In this document: in pieces, positions 12,084-24,105 of the stretch
Layout of the letters: each line of letters starts with the position of its first letter
How positions within the stretch are numbered: position 1 is the stretch's first letter
Assembly (NCBI GenBank): GCA_024305745.1
Contig: JAHRBS010000008.1
Location: 1,426,001 to 1,490,000, forward strand
Source: Polyporus tsugae
Lineage: Eukaryota; Basidiomycota; Agaricomycetes; Polyporales; Polyporaceae
Direction of reading: 5' to 3'
DNA: 64,000 nt
Translations under genes and position numbers: made by a program
The notes under the pieces: generated by a model
What the model saw: only the letters and a program-made list of their open reading frames with translations
Databases searched by the model: none
Told to the model about the DNA's origin: nothing

Positions 12084-14689
12084 GCTTCCTAACCCCACTT
12101 GACCGAAGACATAGCGAATGCGTCGGGTGCGTCGTTACCACGTTCCAATTGGGGGGGCATCGGCGGAGTAGAGCGATAGAATTTGGCGATAAGCGCAGAT
12201 GCGGGGAGGTGTCGACGTTCTGCGACGGGGTGCGTGCGGGCGCCACCAGCCCACGTTCGCAATCGGGATGTTGAACATCGTACCCACTGTGCTGCAGAAC
12301 GTGAGTACATTGACGCCAAAATCAGGAGAAGATGGTACATACATGATTTTCACAGGAGCGAACGTGGGCGAACAGTGCTGGAGCCTGGCTGATCCAAGGT
12401 CGATCTCACAAGCTTCGTCCCGGGGGCGACAAGTGCATACACGTGCGACATGATCGTTCGTAGCGGGTAAACGAACGATCATTGTCAGCTCTAAGTAGTA
12501 CTTGAGAGCTATGCGCGGAGTTCGGTGGTCAGTTGGGACCCCTGTGGAGATGGCTATCACAAATACCTTCGTTTCTGTGCATGTGCACCCCGTTTGAAGC
12601 TGATGGACTGCGAGAAATGCAAACCATTCCGACATTCTGAGTAACACATTGAACGCATATGCGCACTTCCTCGTTGCTCGTGTCATTTTATAGAGCTTCT
12701 ACAGTCACTTAACGACGCCAACTTCAAGCGAAGGAGGTATATTCCTGCAAGGACAAGGAGCCGAGAGGGAGAAGTTCAAGGGAAGGAGCGAGCGTGTGTC
12801 GCCTGAGGCTGAGCGGACCAAACCGAGGTCGTCCCGGCATTTGCCGATGCATTTGCATCTGGCGCTTAATTTGTCCCGAGTGACTCCCCGGGGGTCGACA
12901 GGGCCATTGCTTGCCTGCAAGAATATTTAATGCTCAAGAGTTAGAGTCATGCATACCTCCAATGTGCATATCGAGATGAGGGGGCAGGCGCATGAGCACC
13001 AATTCGACCTTATTACTCGCATGTTTTCTTTAAACAAACGGACAGGTGTTTCTAGGCTCATAGAGCTCATGCCAGACTCATGTGCTCGTCATGGGTAAGA
13101 CATCCCGAACCGATTCGAAACGAGCAGGACCCGTGTTGAAGTAAGATGGTGTTGATGCAACGAGCAAAGCCCATCAGCCAAGACAGGGCCAGGAAAGAAA
13201 CTCTGCCACCCCTACATTCGAAAGGCTACAGGGCAGTGACGAGCAGGACGACACAACGCCACGCTGTAACCCTCCGCTTTCACCTAGACTCCAGGTCACA
13301 ACAAACTTATTTGCCGCTGTCGCTGTAAGGACAGTACACACTCCGGAGTCCGAGGCAGCCCATCGCTTCGCCTTCTACTAGCGTCCCCGAGATACGGCCA
13401 CACCAAAAGCAGGCAGACCAAGCCTGCTGACCAGTACTGAGGACCGTTAGTCCGAGGGTAAAAGCGCTTGACCTGCAAGTCTTCACATCAGGACCAGTCC
13501 ATTACGTCGTTAAACACGCCGGCGTACCTGCTCGAAGGCAACCCATATGTAGCCCATCGTTACTCGAACATTGATCGAGGGTACGAAAACAACCCACTAA
13601 CGGGTCGCTAGTGGCGGCCATGAGGACGGCACGAGGATCGCGAAACGTCCCTGACTACTCGGTGGGCGATTACGAAACCTGCAGGCCTAGAGCGGGGGGC
13701 ATGATAGAGCTTTGGCAGTCACTTTCGCAAGTCTCCCATGCTCGGTATGTCGGACCCATCTCTCGCGGCGTCGCGCTTCGCTGGCAGCGGACTCCGGCCT
13801 CCTCGCTTCACATGCGACTCTGTATTGTTTTGCAAGCAACATGAGTGGACGTTGCGATCCGTGTATTCCGATAGGCCCCTGAGCCCCTGAACGCGGATGA
13901 GGTCGAATGTTGATAGCGGGAGGTCTGGCCGGATGTGTTCTCGAGGTTCCGAGCTCGTCAGACATGAAGGACCGGTTCTATAGCTACCTGCGCTTGCCAT
14001 GACAATAGAAGCTAGAAGCATAACCTAGCTTCTGCCAAGTGTCGGGTATTACTGACGGCGAATGGCGGGCACGTTTCAGTGAACGGCATCCAGTATTCGT
14101 AGCAGGTTGGGGACATGCCAATGAGGGGCACGGATATCTGGATCTTCCCGCAGCGTCCCGTATCGTGGGGTGTTCGCTACATGATTCCCGCCTCCGACTT
14201 GACAGGTTCAGGACAGATGCGGGTACGACACACGAGCTGGCTCAGCTCACTTGGACAACCTTCGAAGCGTCAACCAAACCCTCTATCGGCACCTAGTCAG
14301 CACCGGTCAGCACTCTAGATAGAATAAGTCCTCAGTACGCCGAACTCAGACCCGAAACACCGAACGGGCGACCGACGGAAAAGCTCACCGCGAATGCCGA
14401 CAAGCCCCAGCCTTTCATCGCCCGAAGAAATCGAGACGCACTCAGAGGACTCATGAATTTGGGCCTTGAAGTAGATACCTGTGCTGCCGTTGGGCTCAAA
14501 CCGCACAGGGAGAGGCGAGCAGAATAGGGAGGATATCATTGGCCAGATCGCGGTCAAGATGAGAGACGGCGAGGTCGAAGATGGACGCCGTTTAGGCTGT
14601 CTCGGACTTGTTCGGTGCTGGGCGCTTGGCAATGCGCGGTGATGATGTCGTCGTCGCGTCGCTGCTGGCAGCCTTGCCCTCCACAACCC
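12084..14689. other. Divergent intergenic region between BTA1 and KGD2
   Basis: About 2.6 kb containing the promoters of two divergently transcribed genes. The minus-strand frame 12135-12686 (183 codons) is the longest but has no family signature and no supporting splice structure. I see no other gene. Confidence 0.45.
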
Positions 14690-14762
14690 TCACCTCGGCC
14701 TCAGCCCTCCACTCCACCCATTCCTCTCCCGCTCCTTCACCCTCATCCTACGCCGTCTTAAT
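14690..14762 (+). promoter_or_regulatory. Pyrimidine-rich leader just upstream of KGD2
   Basis: The 70 bases before the KGD2 start codon are almost all C and T on the coding strand (for example CCTCTCCCGCTCCTTCACC). CT-rich tracts directly before the transcription or translation start are common in well-expressed fungal genes. The functional role is inferred. Confidence 0.4.
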
Positions 14763-17700
14763 ATGCTTTCAAGACGACTGGTTCACCTTGCGCGCGGGCG
14801 TGCTCTTCACGCCGATGCGCCTGTGCTCGCGAGAGGCTGGTACGCGCCTTCTCACCCCAGCGCGAATGCTCTCTAACGTCCAACCCGGCGGGCCAATTAC
14901 AGGAAGATTGCCGGCGCATATGCCCAGCGTGCCAGCTTCCACTCGACGAACCTCCTGCAAGGTGCGTGTCTCTGCTCGTCTGGTTGCGCCAAGCTCTGTG
15001 GGGGGTGACGTCAATTTGTAATTTTCCGCCAGCTGAGACCGTGAAGGTCCCCCAGATGGCCGAGTCCATCTCGGAGGGCACCCTCAGGACGTGGCTCAAG
15101 CAGGTTGGCGACACCGTGCAGGCGGACGAGGAGGTCGCGACTATCGAGACGGATAAGGTGTGTGTCCGTCGTTGTGCCCTCGATTTTGTCCTGTATTTGC
15201 GTGGTGGCATACGCGACCGGTCCAACCCCAAAACATATCTATCCGACATGAACGCTTCCATGTCGTTTGCGCATGTTCCTGAGGAGCTAGCGTCCATGAT
15301 TGTCGGGCATCGAGGCGACGTTTCCTGCCACCTCTCTAGACCACCCATATCGGGGCGGACTTGCGTCATGACGATGATGAAAAACGCACGCTTCGGACCG
15401 CTCCCCTACCTTCACAGTTCACGATGTTGGAGGCACCTGCACGCGTCGTTTACCCAGACCGCCATGAGCGTGATGCTCAGTTTACGTAGTCTCGCCATCA
15501 GACGCATTGGACCACTGCACCCTGAAAACTAGGGCAGGAAGGGTCAGGTCCAATGCGCCTGGTGACTTTAGTCAAGGCGGGTGGGAGCCCTCACTCGCGG
15601 CAACATCGCGGCATGTCCGATATCGCGACGCTTTCCCCCATGTTCTGTGTTCGCAACGTATTTCGTCCCTCTGGTTCTTCACGCCGATATGTGCGTTCTC
15701 ACAGGCCACAAGGTGCACTGTACACCTTGACCGAAACATAACCTCTGGCCATTGGGGGCAAAGGGGTTGTTCTGTGCATTCTTTGTCGCAAGTCGGTTAT
15801 ATGCGACGATATGGATGTAGCACAGTCTTTGCGGGATACTTCGGGGTGCATTAAAATAGTAATCACCATGAGACGCGACGCAAAATACCGTGTCCCAGAA
15901 GTGGACGGCCCCGGTGACACAGTCCCGTTGGGTCCCGCTCAAACTAGTGGCTATAGACTGGCTATATGCCGGCTCTAGACTGGCTGTGGGCTATAGACTC
16001 GCCGTGGGCATGTGCACATAACGTGTTATCCCAAAGATCACGCCAGGGAACGCGTTGCGCACAAGACTTTTGAGAGGGTCCCACAAACGCACGCAGGCGG
16101 CGGCGCACTGCGGGTTGCAGGGACGCGGTGACCTGATTCTGGCGCCCCTCAGGGCGGACGCGTACGATCAGGCTAGCTGTGGTCTTGCTCAGCTTCACGC
16201 TGATGAGGTCGGGACGTGCCTCGTTAGCACTCGCACTGCGGGAAACGCTGTGTACAATCTCCCAGTTTCAGACCACGCGTGTGAGACCTTGCCTGAATGT
16301 TTGATAATGAGACTATAGTTTACGAGGCATGCGTTCTTATGCACAGTTCTTGGACCTGTTTAGGCTTGTGGTGTACCGGTCGTGGCGTGTTGTTCGCACA
16401 TTTGGTGTTATTTGTCCTGCCACAGCACCGTAGCTAACCCGTTTCGCCCAGATTGACGTCTCCGTCAACGCGCCCGCAGCCGGCAGGATCACCGAGCTCC
16501 TGTTCAAGGAGGAGGACACCGTCAGCGTCGGCCAAGACCTTTTCCGCTTCGAGCCCGGCGCAGCCGACGAGGTCGCGCCCAAAGAGCAGAAGTCGTCCGA
16601 AGAGGGCAAGGATCTGAAGGAGACCACTGACAAGACCGAGCCCGCCGACCAGCAGGTCGAGAAGAGCACTCCCCCTCCGCCTCCGCCGTCCGCGGAGCAA
16701 GTCCGGAAACCCGACCCGGCGGGTGTCCAGGAGGGCACCGCGAAGAAGGAGCTTAAGGAGTCGTCCAAACCTGCGCCTGCGCCTGCACCCAAGGAGAAGA
16801 AGGAGCAACCCTCGCCTGTCGCCGCTACCCCGCGCGCCCCAGGCTCGCGCAACGAGACGCGCGTGAAGATGAGCCGGATGCGGTTGCGGATCGCGGAGCG
16901 GCTGAAGGAGTCGCAGAACGCCGCGGCGTCGCTGACGACGTTTAACGAGATCGACATGTCCAGCGTCATGGAGCTGCGGAAGAAGTACAAGGACGAGGTG
17001 CTGAAGGAGCACGGCGTGAAGCTTGGCTTCATGAGCGCGTTCGCCAAGGCCGCGTCGCTCGCGCTGCGGGAGATCCCTGCGGCGAACGCGTCGATCGAGG
17101 GCGACGAGATCGTGTACCGCGACTACGTCGACCTGAGCGTCGCCGTCGCCACGCCGAAGGGCCTCGTCACGCCCGTCGTGCGGAACGCGGAGGGCATGAA
17201 CTTCGTGCAGATTGAGCAGGAGATCGCGAACCTCTCGAAGAAGGTGCGTGCGGGGTCGTCTGTGCGGTGGACGTGCGGGGATCTGATGTCGCTTCGCGGG
17301 CTGCTGTGGCTCTGTTGTGGTGTTGATGGCCGTTAGGCGCGCGATGGGAAGCTCACGCTGGAGGACATGGCTGGTGGCAGCTTCACCATCTCGAACGGCG
17401 GTGTTTTTGGTTCGCTGTACGGCACGCCGATCATTAACCTCCCTCAAGCCGCGGTCCTTGGTGAGTCTTCGCTTACGCTCTCGTTGCGGACTCCACGCCC
17501 TTTGCCCCTACCCCTGCCCCCTGTATTTTCCATCCTGCGTCCTTCGAGATCAATATTTGCTGCGGTTATGACCTATCTCGTCTCATATACCTTTGATCTC
17601 GATCCCATTCTTGTTCTGCGGATGGCGCAACCGTTGCTGACGACATTTCGCCTGACAGGTATGCACTCGATCAAGGATCGGCCTGTAGTCGTAGATGGCC

Positions 17701-17901
17701 AGATCGTCATCCGCCCGATCATGGTCGTCGCTCTGACGTACGACCACCGTCTCCTCGACGGCCGGGAAGCGGTCACTTTTCTCGGTGCGTCTTGTCCTGG
17801 CCTTGTCTGTGCCTACTGGATGTCTGATTGTGGCGATGAACATGGCAGTCAAGGTCAAGGAGTACCTCGAGGACCCGAGGAAAATGCTCCTGGCGGCATG
17901 A
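14763..17901 (+). CDS. KGD2: Dihydrolipoyllysine succinyltransferase, E2 of 2-oxoglutarate dehydrogenase
   Basis: Mitochondrial enzyme that transfers the succinyl group from the E1-bound intermediate through lipoyl-lysine to CoA. Seven exons (14763-14839, 14903-14961, 15033-15157, 16452-17243, 17337-17460, 17659-17784, 17849-17901) give 451 residues, all phases closing. Residues 1-45 are an Arg/Ala/Leu-rich presequence ending near [10 protein letters not shown]. The lipoyl domain starts at [16 protein letters not shown], with the acceptor lysine K87 in ETDK. A Lys/Glu/Pro-rich linker (about 125-215) leads straight into the catalytic domain ([12 protein letters not shown]). There is no E3/E1-binding subdomain, as expected for eukaryotic E2o and unlike pyruvate dehydrogenase E2. 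The catalytic motif DHRLLDG has H422 and D426. The protein ends in the usual [11 protein letters not shown]. The start was chosen because only this frame gives a presequence joined in phase to the lipoyl domain. A 1,294-nt intron splits the gene right after K87. Confidence 0.95.
15158..16451 (+). other. Exceptionally long intron 3 of KGD2
   Basis: The intron runs from GTGTGT at 15158 to CCCAG at 16451, 1,294 nt, about twenty times the usual length in this window. It joins the lipoyl lysine codon to IDVSVNAP of the same domain. The inside has no long protein-like frame. It contains an imperfect tandem repeat at 15946-16010. It may hold an old insertion; I found no clear terminal repeats. Confidence 0.85.
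15946..16010. repeat. Short imperfect tandem repeat inside the KGD2 intron
   Basis: About three imperfect units built on GGCTATAGACTG, with variants such as GGCTCTAGACTGGCTG. It lies inside intron 3 of KGD2. Confidence 0.6.
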
Positions 17902-18881
17902 GCGCGGCTCTCGCGGAGGGCTGCGGCTGACGGCTGATGGGTAAGGGGGTGCGGTAAATGGCATTAGGAGTGTGATGCTATTGAATAATGAGCGAACATC
18001 CCCGTCCTCCGGCTTTTGCGGAGCCTTGCTGTCGTCGTGCTGCGTTGCCCGGCCCGGGTGCTTCCTTCAAACCCGTCGGGGCTACGACCGAGCTCGAAGC
18101 CGTTGATCTGATGCAAGACATTGACAGAACAGATATCTTAACTTGGTTATAAGTAACCCTAGGTACATACATTTCTTCCCTCTCGCTCATCCGCGTTCTC
18201 GATACTCGCTCGTGTTGTGTTGGATACATATTACAGTACTGCATGACACCGTCTAAGATATTTAATGTAAATACCTAACTTTAAACGCGCTGTGGATGCG
18301 TACGATCACCTCCAAGACAGACGTCCAGTGGCGTACTTCTGCATGCGAGACAACACAACAAGGCCGGTGGAGTTCATATGTCCGAATATATCAAGCTCGA
18401 CGTGCGCACTGCGCACACTACGTCAGCTGTGTCAGCTTGCACATTTGCATTCTGGATGCCGTATACGTACGTGATCCAGTCAACGTCTACTGCAGTGTGA
18501 CAATCAGCGCAGCCCAAAGTCCAAGTAAATTGCGAGCCGTACAAACCCGGGCCGACACATGATGCATAGTGCCGACACAGGTGGAATGCCGTGTGGGCTC
18601 GACGACGTCATAGGGCGGAAGGAGAGGTTGCCGGTCGCTCTTCTGAGCTGCCACACACAGCGCTCCGATCCGTCGTGCGCGTAAGTATGCGTACGTCCGG
18701 GTTCCGGGAGGTTCTCGAAAGATCGGCGAGTTACTTCCCTAGTCTGAAGCCTGATCACGACTCACGCTAACTGTGGCAGGCAGGCAGCGGCGATACGAAG
18801 ACTCGGAAGAGGAGCTCTCCGCCCGAGTTCCGCATGAGCTCCGCATGGACATGGGTCTGAGGAAACGGTACGAGGAATAGA

Positions 18882-19205
18882 TTAGTATATACACGAGGCC
18901 GACGACGGAGCCCTTTCAAACTCGAGCCTGCAGTCCAGACCTCCTAGAAGCTGTTCACTACATACTAGCCTCAACCCCGAAGCCAAGCCACGAACTTGCA
19001 TCCCGTCCCACGCGTCGGAGGCAGCCTTTTCAAACTCTCGGAAGAAGCGCTGCTTATCTTCAGCGACCTTGGGAGAAACCAGGAACGGCTGTAGCATGGA
19101 GGCGGGAGCAGATGACACAAGAGGGTTAGACGACGCTCTAATTGCGCGCATGACCTCGTGCACTGAAACCTCTTCCCACCCACGGTGACCCTGCTGGAGA
19201 TTCAC
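18882..19205 (-). CDS. Possible hypothetical protein exon
   Basis: A 107-codon minus-strand frame whose composition looks protein-like: charged, helix-forming stretches such as EDKQRFFREFEKAASDAWDG. The family is not recognised. It may be the last exon of a small gene that starts near 19.4 kb, or a relic. There is no splice or domain support. Confidence 0.2.
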   Translation of the reverse strand: MNLQQGHRGWEEVSVHEVMRAIRASSNPLVSSAPASMLQPFLVSPKVAEDKQRFFREFEKAASDAWDGMQVRGLASGLRLVCSEQLLGGLDCRLEFERAPSSASCIY

Positions 19206-20916
19206 AAGCCGACGGCCAATGAGCGTGGCGGGGGCTGTCTCGCGTGCCCATGGTTGAGGTGGAGTTCACGAGCGGGGACGAGGTGGGATGATCGCGCGTT
19301 GAGTTGCGCAGCTCCACGTCCGTCCACTGGAGGCGGCTCGGCGCTAGCAGCGATGTGTTTGGGTTGAAAGGGAAGTTGTTCTTGCGGTAGGCATTACTTA
19401 CGGCTATTATTGAACATGACGGGCTCCTACTGTAACGGATAGCGTTGGACGACGGGGCTGGGGGCACATGGGGCCACCCTTCGTAATCCGCGTCGCCGCG
19501 AGTGGCTAAGGTTGCCAGTGGGTTAAAGTTAACGTTGGATCGATCGGCTAGCTATAGCTACTTAGGCCTACTAGTACTGCAGGGAACGGGCTCGCTGGTA
19601 TCCCGGGATACTCGAGCTCGTACGGACTGTCTTCCATCACAGCAAGTGGAGAGGCTCACTGCGGCAGTGCCCGATCCCCTTGTACACCTCTCCTCGCCTC
19701 GTCTCCATGGCCAGATCTCCGAATCCTTATACTGCATGGTGAGTGTATGCTGACCCACTGCGCCTCTTCGTCTCCTCGGTTTCATGAACGGGCGGCGATG
19801 ATCATGAAACGCACTCTGAATCCGAGGACGTCGACGCGATGGAAGATGTCCCTTGGTTCTCGATCCTCCCGGATATCGACTCGACCACGTCGCGCACAGT
19901 CTAGTCTAGTCAGGCATCTTCAGTGCAGGGACGGACGTGGGTGCGAGAAGGGGCTCGTATAAGTCTCAGGTAGAGATGGAGATGCCGTATCCCCACATAT
20001 GCACATGGGCGCACAGCACAGGCTCGGACATGCTCGAAGCCTGCAGGGATAACGAGCGCGAGCTCGAGGGGGCATGCCCTGCCTACTGCGCGGATTCGCC
20101 ACAGCGCAGATCCTCCTCGCTCTCCCATAGTAGCCGAGCGCATTGCGTGCGCGACACACGATGCAACAGATGCGCCGCGAACATCAATAATAATAACATC
20201 GAATCGAGCCCGCCCGCGTTCCTCAGGAGCAGTAACGCCGACTCGCACACCCACGCATTCAGATGAATTCGAAGACGACCCCCAAAGCCTGAGGCGTTGC
20301 CACGCGAAGCGCTGCGCAGTCTGCGTCTACAGGGGCCGGCGGTGGGAAATACTCATGTATTTAGGAGATGGACGGGAAGCGGGGAAGCTGCTGGCCTCGG
20401 AATCGTGGCGCGAAGGGGCTCAAGCTCGTGCCAGGTCTGAGGGTGAGGCAGTATTCGCCGGGGCGATGTATCGCCCGCCCGTCTGCCACTTAGGGCCGTA
20501 CTTGAAATGGGCGCCCTTTCTAAGGGTGACCAAGTTGAATGGGCTGGATATCTGGGTCTTGGGACGCCGTCGCTCGGGTCTCGTGAGCGGGCGGTGCTAT
20601 CACTGGCCGTGCACGAGGGTGGACAGAATTCGAAGTTGGAGGTGCTAGTTGGATGTATGGCCATTCGTCGTGAAGAGCAGCGAGGCTGGTGGCGTCGTGG
20701 GCGGGACAGCGAAGCGGATAGGCTTTGGATACGTGGATATCCGGCCTGGTCTTCCGCGATTCATGATGGCAAGGATAAGGCACACGAGTGCTTTGAACAG
20801 CCTACAAAGCAATGCGTCGCGTCCTCGGAACGTGCCAACTGGATGGTCGAAGCCCATTGTACGTCGAAGCTCGAGATGAGATGACGGAGACGCGGCCTGG
20901 AGTTAGACGGAGAAGC

Positions 20917-20937
20917 CAATCGCAATCGCAATCGCAA
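20917..20937. repeat. CAATCG microsatellite
   Basis: Three and a half copies of a CAATCG hexamer in a row. Confidence 0.7.
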
Positions 20938-23900
20938 GGAGCTCGAGAGGTCGCCGTCGCCAGAACGGCATCTACGCCGCTGATAGATTGTACCACTTTC
21001 AGCGGGATCTAGTAGCAAAACGAGCTTCCCAGTGCGGTGCGATGCGATGCGTCATCGGCACTTGGGTTCAGGAAGATCCGCCATTGGATAGGCTGGAGAG
21101 GTCGGAGTGGTTCGCCGGATCCCAGGCATTCAGTCGTCCCAGTGAGCATCCGTCTTGTCGCGGGGGTTAGGCTGGCGAAGTCAGGAGGCCAGGACCGGTA
21201 CCGGATCCGCGAGCGTCCTTGGCCATGGGATGCCGTCCCAAGTTGCATCCTTGCTTGCATCGACGTCGACCTGGTGCACATGCGCGGGAGGCTTGGAGGA
21301 CGAAGAGACCATTTAGAGATGGGCGTCCGCCCGATCGCACGCGAGGCCGATGGCCATGTCAAACACACTCGCACTTTGCCTGCCAGAACTGAATCCGGGG
21401 CCTGATATGGATATGGATCGATCTCAGTCTTAGCATGAGATGTGCATACAAGACTCGAAAGGCTCAGCGGCGCGGAGGGTTCGGTAACTGTACATCCTAT
21501 CAATCAGCCGGTCTGCCTCGGAGGGGTGGGGGACACGCACCGTGCGTTAGCCCCGCACATACCCCACGACCAAGACACGACGCACCGTGGTACTACTGTA
21601 GTAGGGAGAGGTGCCGCAACAGCGTCGCGTCATCGACTCGGACTCGAGAGCCCGGCTCGACGACACAGGCAATCGCGAGACAAGACAAGGTTCGCCGTCC
21701 GCGGGGCCATCGTTGACACGCCCTCCGGGGCTTCGCATGCTTCGCGCAATTGTCCCTGGGCCGTCTGGTGGCCTGCTGACCTGCGCGTGCGATCTTCCGT
21801 CCGACTGCGCGGCTTCGCGAAGCTTCGCGCGTCCGGATACTCCGGCGACACGACTGAATGGCCGTTAGGGACAGCGTCTGGCGTCAGGCAGCGGGGCCGT
21901 TCCCGGCCTCGCGTGGACGGATGTGGAGGCTGGCCTGGATGGGGGACGTGGGACGTGGGACATAGGCACTGGTGTGGAGCGTGCGGGCTGGGGAGCGAGG
22001 CTCATGAGAGGGGGCACGGGCGTTCTGATAACGAGATCAGAAGAACGCGAGAAGTCGACGAGAGTTGCCGGATGGAGCGGCGGGTATCTGGCAAGCATGC
22101 AGATTGCGGAATGTGACGAGGGACGAGGGTGCAGTGAGAGCGGGGGGGGGAGATACAGATACAATACATAGAGTACTGTGCGATGGCGGCTGAGAAGATG
22201 CGCGGTAACCAAGTGCTGTGGTCGTGTGCGGACAATGAGGCCTGAGGCCTGCGTTCTTCGTGGAGCTTCGATGTCATGTGTCGGGGGCAACGCGATACAA
22301 TTGCAACAAATTCGCTGTGGCGACACCACCACCGTCGCCCTATTCTTTCGTTCGTGCGTACGGAGACGATAAGAACCACGAAGACTCCGCTGCCCCGCGC
22401 GCGTTGTGGAGAGACCAGAGAGGCGTGTCCCGCTCCGGCATCAGTAAGACGCAGGGGAGAGTTGTGCCAGTCTCTAAACATGCGCAATCGGAAGAGGGTC
22501 TGACGGAGACAAGGGACAACGACCAAGAGACCAGCGGATCAGAGAATTCTATACGGATGGTTGGGAGGCTCGATTGCGATCGAGGTTCATTCCATTAGGC
22601 TGAGCTGGCTGCTCACCTGTCTATAGAGTGAGGCCAGGTCGCCTGCTGTACTAAGCTCGTCAGCACGCTGAGTGTCCGCGATTGGGACTTGCCACAGAGG
22701 GCAAGTGTGACGTCGGTGCGATGGCGTCCTCCGTCCTCCCTGCCTTGTCCGTGCTTCCGCTCGTCCGGAACGGAATGAGTGCCGCGCGTAGCGGAACTTG
22801 CAGGGATTCGGAAAAACGAAACGGCCGTGGGAGGACGGACGACATGATCCATGGTCGCCCTCGCTCGCGATAGGCGTGCTCAGGGCGTGCTCGCAGGTCG
22901 CGCTGTTCGTCGCGCGCCTCGCCGCCTGCTGACTGGCCGTCAGATTTCAATGTCTCAGAGCTGGCAGCGGGAGACAGCACTGTTGTGAGTCGCACAGCGT
23001 CAGCGTCGACGGAGATCATGAAGTTGGCTGATGGGATGACAGCAGGTGACGCCACGGCAAACAAGCAGACGGGCGGAGTTGATTCAGGTTGCGGATGCGC
23101 GGGACTGGAGCGACGACAACAAATATGATGATCCCCGAAGAAAGCTGTTGTACCGACGATAGGCACACTGCGAGCCGGTGCGGAAAACAGACATATGATC
23201 CCACTTACAGTAATATCCGACAACGGACAACGACCCGCAGGATGCGTACGCCACCAGATGAGGAGTGGTAACCCAGACCGACGGAATGGGAAGTGGCTGT
23301 CGAGCTGGCAGGACGACTGATGACGAGAGGGCCCTGTGCGGTTATGGTATGTTGCGCGCCGGCTGTGCGTCCGAACCTGAGAGAAGCACGGAAGGGGGCT
23401 GTATCAGAAAAGAGGGTGGTGTTCGAACTACTGGGTGAGGTGAAGTGATGGCAGTGGGTGAGAACGCAGGCCGTTCTCGAAGGGCTGGGCGGAGGCCTCG
23501 TGTCTCGCGCGGACGATACCAACCCGGACAAAGCAGCTCTCCTTCACGGAGACACACAAAGCGCCCGCCACACCATCAAAGCTGACTCAGCCATTCGAGC
23601 CATGCGTTACGCAGCGTTACTCGGCAGGCGACATGTACAGGTCTCGCCACGTCCACCACAATCTTCCAGCCACCTCCGTATATGTGGCTATTCTCGTCCT
23701 TCTGAGCTTAGAGGCAGTGGGTGGATCTACGCGATACACTCAGAATGCGGACGTAGTGAAAAAGGTGGCTAGGTGGGTGTGGAGTTACTTGGATGGAGGC
23801 GGAAGGTTTAATGAGCGGCCAGAAATGGAGAGCGTTACAGGTGGCCAAATAGCCGCACACACGAGCGCAATTGATGGCTGGCGCGCGGACGATCTCCGAA

Positions 23901-24105
23901 TCTGACCGAGGTGGGTCGATATGAAGCGGAGCTTGAAGCTTACCCACGGGCAAGCCAATGAAAAGAGACCAGGCCGGTGCAACGCATCTACGAACCTTCC
24001 CCCTTTCACTTGACCGCCTCGTTTTCCATTGTCTCTCCCGTCGCCCCGCTCTTCAAACCCCTCGCCGACTTCCCTCTACACCATCCCCGCCGACATCCTG
24101 TCTCC

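Larger units (their letters stand above)
17902..24105. other. Long gene-poor stretch
   Basis: About 6.2 kb of overlapping short frames on both strands. Apart from one weak candidate at 18882-19205, I see no domain, no consistent splice model and no transposase or reverse transcriptase motif. Small low-complexity spots occur: a CAATCG run near 20917-20937, a GGGACGT run near 21943-21960 and nine Gs near 22142-22150. It could be old, decayed repeats or non-coding RNA territory. Confidence 0.4.

Noticed and set aside
12135..12686. 183-codon minus-strand open frame between BTA1 and KGD2
   Set aside because: No recognisable motif and no splice support. It lies in what should be the BTA1 promoter.
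16434..17447. 337-codon minus-strand open frame
   Set aside because: Antisense shadow of the KGD2 coding exons; Arg/His/Leu-rich translation typical of the complement of GC-rich coding DNA.
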